From the NCBI GenBank assembly GCA_008933995.1, contig WARS01002804.1, forward strand, positions 709,001 to 773,000: DNA of 64,000 nucleotides, in the 5' to 3' direction. This DNA is from Datnioides undecimradiatus (taxonomy: Eukaryota > Chordata > Actinopteri > Lobotiformes > Datnioididae). The position numbers and the translations under genes were made by a program. The notes under the pieces were generated by a model. The model did no database searches. It was not told the DNA's origin and saw only the letters and a list, made by a program, of their open reading frames with translations. Shown here one piece after another: positions 48,140-58,136 of the stretch. Position 1 is the stretch's first letter. Every line of letters starts with the position of its first letter.

Positions 48140-49500
48140 TACTTCCCTCTCTGCTCACAGAGCCTCCAGTGTGCTGCTTCTTAAAAATAAATACACCACC
48201 TACTTCCTGTGATAGGGTAAGCATCACTTCCTCAATATGAACTTCAGCCTGTGGCTTTTCTCACCTCTGTTTGCTGCGTAACTGATGTGATATTTGCTTT
48301 TCAGCAGCATTACATCGTGGTGATGTTTGGCAGCACACTCGAGCGGTGGACAGGGGAAGGGTCAAACCTCCTCTTCCAGCAGGATATGACACATTAATTG
48401 GTTCACTGTGATGACGCTGCAGCAGCTGGGAAAGAACTCAGAAGTTAGTTGGTGTTGGTTCCTGATTGCATCTTTATTTGAGAGAACTGAAAGCTTTTTG
48501 ATCAGAGGGTGGGTGTGACAGTCACACAGCTCTAGAGGTTTTCCGCTCTACTGATGAGCTGAAAACAACACAAATGGTGACAAAATTCAGCATAAGGCCA
48601 CTTTCAAGCACATGCAGATGCAGGTCTGTTCATGGTGCCTTGTATTTGACTTTGACTGTTGGATTTTGGCAAAATTATGCATTTGCATAAAAGAAGGTGG
48701 ATCGTACCCAAGTTTGATGTCACCACTTGAGGGTCTTTCAGGCTCTGCACACTGTGGAGATAAGTCCATGGTCCTTCGGTGGTGTCTGAGAAAGCCTTAG
48801 AGTCATATTATGGCTACAGAAAGAGGTCATGTCCAATCATAAATACTTCTAAATGCTGCTGCACATATTGTTGTTATATGCATTTTTATGTTATTTACAC
48901 AAATGTTAAAGCAAACAGAGGGATTCAGTCCAACAATGGGAAGGTTTACAACCCGAGTTGCAACAAAAAAAGTAGTTATGATCCCTGTACATCAGAGTTA
49001 AAACTGCAATAAACACTGTAAAATTATGAGTGAATATTTTATTTGAAACTTATATTAGCAGCTTTAAAGAAAAGGAGATTGTTACAGATTCAGTGAACGC
49101 TCAAAACTCACCATACACGTAGTCCGTTACACTCAAAACTGCTGCAGCTTCAAAAAGAACAATTAAGTCCTAAACTAAAATTTGCAATTTGAAGCCAATT
49201 TAGATGCAAGATTATTGTTAATGTTGTTGTGCACGAGAACGTAGAGAATATCCAAGAAAAGCATGTCACGTTATATGTAGATATGCATTCATTAGTTAGG
49301 AACTAAGTTAGCTTCCTAGCTTTATGTGTATGAAGCAGCAGGTGTAGCCGATCCATCTTGCTGTTGGGGAGCAGTATTAGCTGTAGCTAAAAATGCAACA
49401 AATATCAAATGCATATTTACAACAGTGCTGCGTTTGTAAGAAACTGAAGGGACTCCAGGTTGGAAAAATGGATGAACTCTTGCATAATGTTGCATTAATG
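48140..49500. other. Spacer between IgR-B and IgR-A
   Basis: About 1.3 kb holding the IgR-B promoter and the IgR-A 3' end. I see no further exon. A minus-strand AATAAA at 49038-49043 is a candidate polyadenylation signal for IgR-A, about 470 nt past its stop. Confidence 0.5.
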
Positions 49501-49513
49501 CAGCTCCATTTCA

Positions 49514-52420
49514 TCAGCGGAGACTGACTGAGGCGTGTTTGTCTCCCAGGTTTTCATAGTTCACTGTACCATCATCTTCAATTTTGTGCACCTGTTAAAA
49601 AAGGTGTTTTTTAGTGCTTTGCTCAAGGGAACTTCAGTGGTACACAGGTACTGAAACAGCATGAGGACTTTAATCAGTTATTTAGTTTCTACATTATGTC
49701 CGTTGGTATGTTCTTGATAACTTCCTGTTTTATTTTAAAGCCTGTCTTCCACTCATGTCTCTGTGTGCTTGTTTCCTGTTCTCGCCTGCCTAGTGTTGAT
49801 ACACGCTCACTTTGTTGTTTGTCAGACGATTTTCATTCATGTCTATTTGTACCTTGATTACCAGGATTTTTATTCTGTCTGCTCCTTTTCTGATTTGTTT
49901 GCCTCATGGACCTACTGATTTTAACCCCGCCTGCCTCGACCAACCTGCAAGCATTTGCCATTTTGCCATTAAATGTTTGAACTAAGCACTGACCAGACAG
50001 TTTTCACTAGAAATAGACTTTTTTTTTTTTTGCAGTCTATCCAGAGTAATAACAAGTAGCCACAGTAAGAACTCATAAGGATCCCTATTTGCATTGTCGT
50101 CATAGCAACAGAGATCACAGGGACAGGGAGGTTGTAATAAGATAAACAAAATCAAAGTAGGTACCAGTCATCAAATGAGGAAGTATCTGCAAGTTAACCA
50201 TCAGTTAATGAGTAACTCATAGTTATATTCAATAGAATAGCAAGTTATTAGTTAATTAAGAAATTAGGTCGGAATACATCAGGATCAGCTTAATAATTGG
50301 TGAGTTATTAAGCAGTTCACTAATAATTCCTAATGGAGACTTATACAGGAGACAATTATGAGTTATCTCAGAATAAACTGAGATCCTATATTAATGAGTC
50401 ATTAGGGAGTGATTAGTTCATGAATATCCATAAATCAATCAAGGAGCAATACGTAATACTGAGTGGTTACCGAGTAATCCCGCAGTAACTGCTTCATTAG
50501 TTAAATTCTTAATAATACCGAACTGTGTGTTTTTACTTTGTTGTGTATTTAACCACAAGGGTTTGAAGCCATGTTTTCTGAGGCTTTAACATTTTTATTC
50601 AACTGTCATAATAAAATATTGGGAAGAGGCAAATCATTACACTTTGACTATCGTTGCATTGAAATAAAGTAATGAAGTCATTTTGTAAAGAAAATTCATC
50701 ACACAAAACATTCTGCCTCATAAAATTGTGATTGTGAAAGTACGTTTCAGTTTTAAACTCACCGTGTTTTCGTCCACTTGTGTTGTCTTCCCTGAAAAGA
50801 ACAGAGAATTGAAATCTAGATTCATCAACACTTTCATCAATAAAAGTTTCACCCGAGAATGTTTTCACCTTTGTTTCTTGTCCACACGTTGACTGCCATG
50901 ACGGTTATTACTAGTGCTGCTAAACCCACAGACACGACAACGAACCTCCACAAACCTGGAAAAAGAGTGAAACATATTAAAGACATTTTGGCTGCAGCTT
51001 CCTGTTTTCTATTAAACCCTGCTAAGAGCAGTGTTGAAACATCCTGTTTTTCTGTTGGTAAAAGTAGTAGAAATAATGCGTCATACAGATGGTACGGTGT
51101 CAGTTTGTTCATCAGCTCAGTCTCTTTAATCTGTATACAGATAACACGACCTTAGTCTTTCAAAGTGCAGTGCAGAGTTGGACAAGTCATGTTATTTGTG
51201 CATAGGTTCTAAAGAGATAAGATAAATGTTCAGTCTTTACCATGTGGTTTTGTTGTATCGATGCTTGCAGATAATGCCTTTGTACTTTCTCCTGTTGTTC
51301 TCATTTGTTCTATTGTTGTTGTTGTTGCTGTTGTTGTGTCCTCAGCTAGATAAACACAAAATGCAATTAAAGAATCAGCTACATGGTTACAGTTTGCAGT
51401 AACTTCATGAGAAAGAACAATTAAAAATCCATCAAAGGCAGACTTTATCTTATGTTTTGGTGAAACTGTTGCTGAAGCTGGTCCAGTGTTGATCAGCAGT
51501 CAGGAGACAGGAAACAGGCTACAATTCAGCTCATCAGAATCTCACCTGAGGACTGAGGCCTGAAGGCGAACTCCTGCACATTCCCGGTCAAAATATCCCT
51601 CACCTCACACGTAAGTAATCCATACTCAAATGTGTAAATGTGATAGTAACTCCTGAAGGTCACGTTGGCCGAGCAGGGAGACTCTGATACTTTCACATTT
51701 CTGATGATCGCTTCCACATCGCGACCTTTAAACAGCCACCTCAGGCTCTTTGTGCACCATCGGGATACCGACACAGAGCAGGAAAACGTCGCCGTGTCGT
51801 CCTCATATTTGTGAACTGAGAGGCACAACGAGTTTAATTAAATCTAACTGCTCTAACGAGACAGTTTGAGCTAAAAATATTATGATTTAAATACTCACTG
51901 GTAACAACAGACAGATCAGTATGAACATCTTGACTTGGTCGCCATCCTGATCTGAGACCTCTGCAGGTGTAACGACCGGTATCCTCGGCTGTGACCGTCT
52001 TCACGACCAGAGAGCAGTTCTTTGTAATGCTCAGTCTGTCTGATTTAGCTCCAAGGTTTCTAACCACCTCACCAAATGCTACAAGCTGCACTGTTGACGA
52101 TGTCACTGCGTCGGTGAAGAGCCAGTTCGTCTTCTCACAGTATCCTTTGCTGTGCCTCAAACCTTCAGAAGGCAAGGTTACGTCATCACCAGCCCTGACA
52201 ATGAAGGATGGGGGCTGTCCAGTTACAACTAAAATAAGAGCATGACTTTTAGACTCATAGAAAAACAAAATGATATGTTGCAAAAACAATTAATTATCCA
52301 TCTTTTAAGCAGAATATCCAGCCCTGTTGCTTTATTTTTAAATTAATTCAAAAACATTATCTTACCTGTCAAAGTACCTGTCAAAGTAAGCAGTGTCAGA
52401 AACCACCTGAATCCAGACAT
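49514..52420 (-). CDS. IgR-A: intact two-Ig-domain receptor with single VNYENL tail motif
   Basis: Seven exons, all GT..AG, give 317 residues: leader 52366-52420; V-type Ig 51899-52228; second Ig 51546-51815; stalk 51241-51345; TM 50869-50955; 29-nt exon 50763-50791; tail 49514-49591. The phases match IgR-B exactly. The leader is MSGFRWFLTLLTLTGTLTG. In the V domain (19-128) the position of the first canonical Cys is Ser39 (DDVTLPSEG), while the second canonical Cys107 (GRYTC) and the extra pair Cys49/Cys90 remain. The second Ig has four Cys (FSCSV, RWCTK, SPCSA, LTCEV). The stalk is Thr-rich (EDTTTATTTTIEQ). TM is FVVVSVGLAALVITVMAV. The short tail has TVNYENLGD (Tyr304), an ITIM-type VxYxxL. 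A probable inhibitory receptor or adaptor-binding surface protein; ligand unknown. It is the 5'-most member of the array. Confidence 0.83.
49720..49990 (+). repeat. Dispersed C/T-rich repeat in the last IgR-A intron
   Basis: Shares cttcctgttttattttaaag, gacctactgattttaaccc and gcctgcctcgaccaacctgc, and ends with attaaatgtttgaac. Same family as 45899-46350; its place in the equivalent intron reflects either parallel insertion or common descent. Confidence 0.55.
50050..50560. other. Tract of degenerate 'taatta/gagtta' words in the last IgR-A intron
   Basis: About 400 bp made of loosely repeated words such as gagttat, ttaataattggtgagttatt and agttaatgagtaactcatag. No coding potential. It looks like a decayed low-complexity array. 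Confidence 0.4.
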
Positions 52421-52429
52421 TCTGCTCTC

Positions 52430-53340
52430 TCTGAGTTTCACTGAGCAATGAGCAGCTGTTTCCTCAGACAGGAAAATTTCTTTCTTTGTGATGACACAGA
52501 GGTGTCAAAATGGATTCATGATATCTTGAAAGATGTTCAGGAAGCCACTGTCGTTGCAGGGCATTTGTACTTTCTACATTTTCTCAGTCTTGCGCCACAA
52601 CAGCAGGACACACCCACACCTCCATGTTTTTCTTTTAAAATGTAGAAATTTTACCACATTTACGAAACCCAGGATAAATAATTTACCAAACAGGCAATGG
52701 CGGATATGAGTCCAAGACCTTTTAGAGTGAAAATGCATTCACGTGGACTACTTCTCATTTACATTATAGTTGATCATGGACCTTTTGTTGCACGTTATAC
52801 CCAGAAAATGTCAGATAATAATCAGCAATTATGTGTTTTGGACTCATTTTCGTAATGTTTCAGTATCTACTTAACACTAATTTAGTCTTTTACATGTTTT
52901 TTACACATTTTTAAATCGTAGTTTGTAGTTTCTAGTACGACTGTAGTTTTGTTTCAAGAGATTGTAGTTTTGGACCAAAGAGCTGCAGCGACTGATGCGT
53001 CGTAACGTTGAAGGTCCCAGCAGCATTGTACCTCAACAAATACATGGGTTGAATCAACATTTTGTTCAGACATTCATGCAGTGGCATCACCAGAAAGTCT
53101 TCTCTTGGGTGGGTTAGGATTTATATTTGTTATTTTAATCTTTATCATGTAGTCGCTCTTTTTCTCCACTTTTGACGCTTAAGCTGCTCTAACAACTGAA
53201 TTTTCACAGTGTGCGATCAATAAACTTCATCTTCTTCTACTTTCGTTTCACGTTTTGCAGTTAATTTCACTTTTCATCTTATATGATGTGTCACAGAGTG
53301 ATACAGCATTTACATTTCTGAGTTCCTGTTTTCAGTTTTT
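52430..53340. other. Upstream region of IgR-A
   Basis: No exon recognised. Probably holds the IgR-A promoter, but I see no clear core element. Confidence 0.4.
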
Positions 53341-53344
53341 ATTT

Positions 53345-53690
53345 GTCGATGTCATGGTTTTGACTTCCTGTCTCTGTTTCCTGTTTAATTTCGTAAGAGT
53401 CTCACGCTTGTGTCTGCCTTCTTGCTTCCTGTTTCGTCGTCTCCTGTGTCGATTGGATTTTGGCTTCACTTTTGTCTTGTTTGGCCTTTCCTACCTTGTG
53501 TGCTGACATTGTTTGACACACCCTTTATTCCTCGTTGGATCATACATGTGCTTCGGGTGTTTCTTTGCATTGTTTTTGTGGATTTGTGGATTCTTTGTAC
53601 TCTGGACTGATTGTTGGTTTTGATCCTGCATGCCTTGACCCGCTGTCAGCCATTGTGTCTTGTGTTTCATCAGGCAACTTATCCTTTTCC
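53345..53690 (+). repeat. Dispersed C/T-rich repeat, copy 3
   Basis: gatgtcatggttttgacttc, then tttgtcttgtttggcctttc, then ggttttgatcctgcatgcc. Same family as 45899-46350. Confidence 0.6.
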
Positions 53691-53967
53691 TCAAAAGAAC
53701 AAATAAACAGCTGTAATTTAAAGGAAACTGTTTGCACAGAACAAAACATTTAGTAAGAAAGGTCAAAAGAAAAACACAACTGAAGCAGCTGGTTATGCAT
53801 TTATTTCCTTTTACAGCTATATTGATTAAAAATTGGTCAAACGATTTAAAAAGTCATCAAGTTCTTATTTTGCAATTAATGATAGTAATTATGGGATGTT
53901 CCTGGACTGATAGAACCACGCTTTACCACAACAACCCTGTTTTAATGTGTAATATATCTTAATACAT

Positions 53968-54315
53968 GGGATGTCATGGTTTTCAGTTTCTGTTTCGTCA
54001 CTTCCTGTTTCATTTTGTGTTTCTTTTCCTCTTGTGTCTTTGTTCACTCACTTCCTGTCCTTTTTCCGCCTGTGTTAATTGGTTCATTAGTTTCACCTCT
54101 GTCTTGTTTAGCCTTCCCTCACTGTGCATGGTACCTTTCGTTTTGCGTCATACATTGTGCTTTTCCCAACAGTTTCCTCACGTTTCTCCTGGTTTTTATG
54201 GTTTCTTTGGACTTTGTCTGGATTTATGGATTTTGGATTTTGCCTTTCTCCTGTTTGTTTGCCATCTGTTGGACTGATTCCATGGTTTTTACCCTGCTTG
54301 TATTGACTTTCTCTT
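53968..54315 (+). repeat. Dispersed C/T-rich repeat, copy 4
   Basis: gatgtcatggttttcagttt, then gtgttaattggttcattagt, then ggtttttaccctgcttgtat. The 158-residue plus frame in it is low-complexity Phe/Cys/Leu text from the repeat and not a gene. Confidence 0.6.
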
Positions 54316-54319
54316 TTAT

Positions 54320-57228
54320 ATTGAAACTCATTGAAATGCCAGTGTTTTGCATCCACTGTCTCTGGAAAACCAGAGAGGGTGGGGCCACCCAAATGCAGAC
54401 GGTGGATGAGGCAAAAACTACGATTTTTTTGAGGCACAATCATGGCAATTAATTGTCTACCTGTCATCCTCCTTTTAAAAAAGACAAATAAAAAACTTTA
54501 AAGGAGAATGTTGTTTTAAGGAAGAACATTTGTCAAATGTGGATCCAATTGTATGACACAGTGCACTGGTGTGCCCTGAGGATACAGCCTACTCTCTAAC
54601 GCAACACAAACTGTACTTTGTAACTTACATTTCCTTCAAAATGTATTTGCTTTGCGTGTTAATTGTACGTTAACATGATCTAAAAGTTAAAACTTGGCTT
54701 ATTAATGTCTTTCCAATAGTCTCTGTCCAGCATTGGAGCTTGATGGCACTAAATGAGGTATATATCAGGTTTTTGATATTCAGGCAAATTCATTGTTGGT
54801 TGCATGTAATTTATTGATTATATATGGAATATGTCCAGACTGGTGTCTTGAGAGATAAAGCCTCTTTGAGTTATTCCTGGAATCAGATGACCGATGAATG
54901 ATGCTGACAGATAGGGGGGAAAAAGGCTTTTAAGCAGATATGAGACATAAACTGTTTGGGAGTCGATCCTCCCTCCACTCCAGACATCCAGACATGGTTG
55001 ATGCCTGCGCTGAAATTACATAGTGACGCAATCTGGATGTGTTTATTTTAAGATTAGTGTATTCCCAGGCTGTACGTGGCTCCAGACCAAGCTCGCTAAC
55101 GGCGGGGAGTAAAAATGCCACTGTTTCCATCTTTGCTGAATCTGTTTATGCGTGTTTATCTGGGTTAAAAATACTGCATGCTCTTGTTGGGAAAGTCTTC
55201 CTGGTATAAACCAAGGGAATATGCAAAAGTCCTTGCAGTGAAGTGAGAGCACTTTGACTTGAGGAGGCAAACGTTTAGAAGTGAAAAGAGGTTCGGTCCT
55301 CAAACAGAAGCCCAAACAACAGAGGTTTAGCACATTGTTGGTTATATTGAACTTATATATATATTAATATGATATATTAAAACCAGAAGTTTATTTTTAA
55401 GTGTGTAAATGCGTGTTATGAATGGACAACACTTAAGGTTTGGCGCGAAAAGCCTGTTGTCAATCGGATCTGTACAAACCTGCACCTTTTAGTCTGTCAA
55501 GGGTTTTCATTGTTCAAGGAAAACGGATGAATGTGTTCGTGTAGAGCCGTCTTTTGCCACCTCTGCACATTTGGCTAATCACTGGGTGAAGTTTGTCTGG
55601 TAGCTCGAAGGTTTTTGTTTACATTCAGTGAATAGTCTTGCTTTGCATGCATGTCCATATGAGACATTTCCAAAGCCAATATTTTAAATATTTTAAATCC
55701 TGCACTGTTTACGTCCATGTTGGACAGCTTGCAGTGTGCTGCCTCGCTTCCTTTCTTAGTTGTAAAATAGCAGGAACCACAGGTAGGAAGTGCATAGTGT
55801 GTCATGTTGTGCACAATTCAGACAAAACAGGGATCATGTCACAAAAACATTGCACCTTAGCATTGGATTGGTCAAATCTTCATCACCTGATGCAAAACAC
55901 TTTGTTTTTTGTAAAAAAAAAAAAAAGAGGTTAGCTTAGCATACCATTTGCATCCGTGGCTTTACCTGCTGCAGCAGTAAGATGCACTCTATGCTACGCT
56001 ACGCAGCTGCCAACATCCAATGACATGAACACAGTTAGCAACTAGCACGTGAACTACAGGAGCATTTAGCATTTAGCAGCAGGGTGGAGCAAAACATATC
56101 TAAAAGCAGAGTGAGTCAAAGACCTGGATTTATGGGTGTGAGCAGGCCATTAGCTTAGCTTAGCAGGCATACTGGAAGGAAACAGCTAGCCTAACTCTGT
56201 TCGGTACAAAAATATAAAAATCAGTGTCTTAAATCCACAAATTAATCAATAGACATGAAAACTTATTGTTTTATAAAATGCAAAAGTTGAAGACACTCAC
56301 AGCAGTTTCTCAGTAACTTCATGGAGTCTCCACTGGTTGCCAGGCAACTGGTATTTCCCAAAATGTCAAACCTTCACTTTAAAGCCTTTTCTATTTCCAG
56401 CTACATCTCTGTGTCTGCCTATGTATTATGTGGAGTACTGAAGTACAGAAGCAGACACAGAGTGAGGCGTTTATGGGGGTTTTATCATTTAACGCCGAAA
56501 CTTGCTTCGGTTTTTGTGACAGATCTGTTTTGTGTCATTGGAGCTCGGTCGGTAACTTCACCTACCAAGAGGGCATTGCAGCTTCTGTTTCACTTTTGGC
56601 CTCAAAAAGCAGATAAAACAACAAGCTATATTTAACTTTTAATGTAATTTTTATTCTTAATCGCACACAGAAGGCCACTTTATGTCAGCTGCTCTGGTAT
56701 CTCAGTGCCAAGAATGTGCAGAGCAGCTCTCTCGGGTGCTGCAGAGCATCACTTAACATTCCCAGTGAGGAGCCGCGCTGTCAGGCAGCGTAACCTAACA
56801 ACCACACAGAGGAAACAAACAGAGCTGCGGGACGCGCTGATGAATGCAGGAATGCATTGCTAGGATGTAGGATTAACCACATTTCCAAAATAGAGACACC
56901 TACAATGACACATATCATGTTTAGAGACATCTTCACTGTAGTCCAGGAAGTCTGTACGCTGATGAATGCCGTCCATCTTTGAAACACTGACAGGAAGTTC
57001 CTCCTTCAGCCAAAAAAAAGAGACGTTTGGTGGGAAAACATCTTTATTTTTTTAGTATGCATTTAGATTTAAATCATAAACCAGAAGAAACACTTTACAT
57101 TTGAATTTGTTTTGCAAAGTCAGGTGACCTTTGTCGTCACTGAAGATGTGAAACGGTTGAGTTTTTGTTTTTGTTTTTTCAAAAGTAAAATATATAGATA
57201 TGAATGTATCATTTGCATCTGCTGTGTG
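54320..57228. other. Intergenic DNA between the array and crip2
   Basis: No gene supported. Low-complexity gct/agc-rich words (about 55930-56170) and the open frame 56321-56635 have no domain. A 20-bp match tcaggtgacctttgtcgtca (57120-57139) to a type-2 receptor intron is noted as a finding. Confidence 0.5.
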
Positions 57229-57895
57229 CAGTGGTGAAGCAAGTATTCAGATCCTTTACTCAAGTGGAATAACTAATACCACATGTAAATATGATCAGGA
57301 AAATGTACATAAAGTAATAAAAGTAAATCTACACAAAGCAGTAAATTGTCTCCTGTGACCGTTATACTATGATTTATTGTTTATAGGATTAATTTGACTC
57401 ATACATTTAAGTAAAAGCAGGATTTACTGTTGTAGTTGGTCGTTACTGTAGTTGACTGAGCTCCTTTTGCACATTTTTGCATCAGGCTGAAACTAAACTG
57501 ATGATTTTCTCCATTAAGCAATTGAGTGATAGTAAAATATAGTAAGAAATGACATCACAGTTACCCAGAAAGTAATTATCATAGAATTACAAATAGCTTA
57601 TATTAAAATATTTAAAAGGAAAATTAAAAGAGAGAGCATGAAACCATAAAATGTTGGAAAATTACTATAACCAAATATTAAAATCAAATAAATAATTAAT
57701 TGTTTCAGCTGTTTATGTTGATAAGTAGTTCAATTAATACCAAATTATTACATTTAATGACTTCTGTAAATGTTATGTAGGGAGAAAAAAGCAAAATGTA
57801 AACTAAAAAGTATAATATATAATATAATATGCACGAAATAAAAGTGAAAGTACCCTAAAAACGTTACTGGAGTACTCAGTTACATTCCTCCATTG
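57229..57895. mobile_element. Non-autonomous element with imperfect inverted ends
   Basis: Starts cagtggtgaagcaagtattc and ends gtactcagttacattcctcc attg, whose reverse complement begins CAATGGAGGAATGTAACTGA. These are the ends of a very common fish element as I recall. No coding sequence; it abuts the crip2 promoter. Confidence 0.5.
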
Positions 57896-57902
57896 AGCTA
57901 CA

Positions 57903-57936
57903 TGACGTCACCAGAAGGGGAGGGGTTAATGCAAAT
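57903..57936 (+). promoter_or_regulatory. crip2 proximal promoter: CRE and octamer
   Basis: A perfect palindromic CRE (TGACGTCA, 57903-57910) and a perfect octamer (ATGCAAAT, 57929-57936) lie about 200-230 bp upstream of the crip2 start codon. GAGGGG G-rich text lies between them. No TATA box is seen. The transcription start is not determinable. Confidence 0.45.
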
Positions 57937-58048
57937 GAAGGAGAGGAGGCAGAGGGATGATGTGAGCGTCGGTCTCACCCATCATCTCCAGCATCACCAT
58001 CACCGCCAGCCGCCGTCCTCTGAGGTGTGTCTGCGCCTCTGGAGCCGC

Positions 58049-58092
58049 AGACAGACAGACAGACAGGCAGCAACACAGACAGACAGACAGGC
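58049..58092 (+). repeat. (CAGA)n tract in the probable crip2 5' UTR
   Basis: Two runs of cagacagacagacagacagg separated by cagcaacac, ending about 45 nt before the crip2 start codon. On the minus strand it gives artefactual frames of Cys/Leu/Ser. Confidence 0.8.
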
Positions 58093-58136
58093 GGGCAGGA
58101 AAATCGACCGACTCCGTCTCTTTGTTCACCCGGAAC

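Noticed and set aside
53976-54452. 158-residue plus-strand frame, Phe/Cys/Leu-rich, looks like a membrane protein
   Set aside because: Falls in a dispersed C/T-rich repeat present four times in the window; hydrophobicity follows from base composition.
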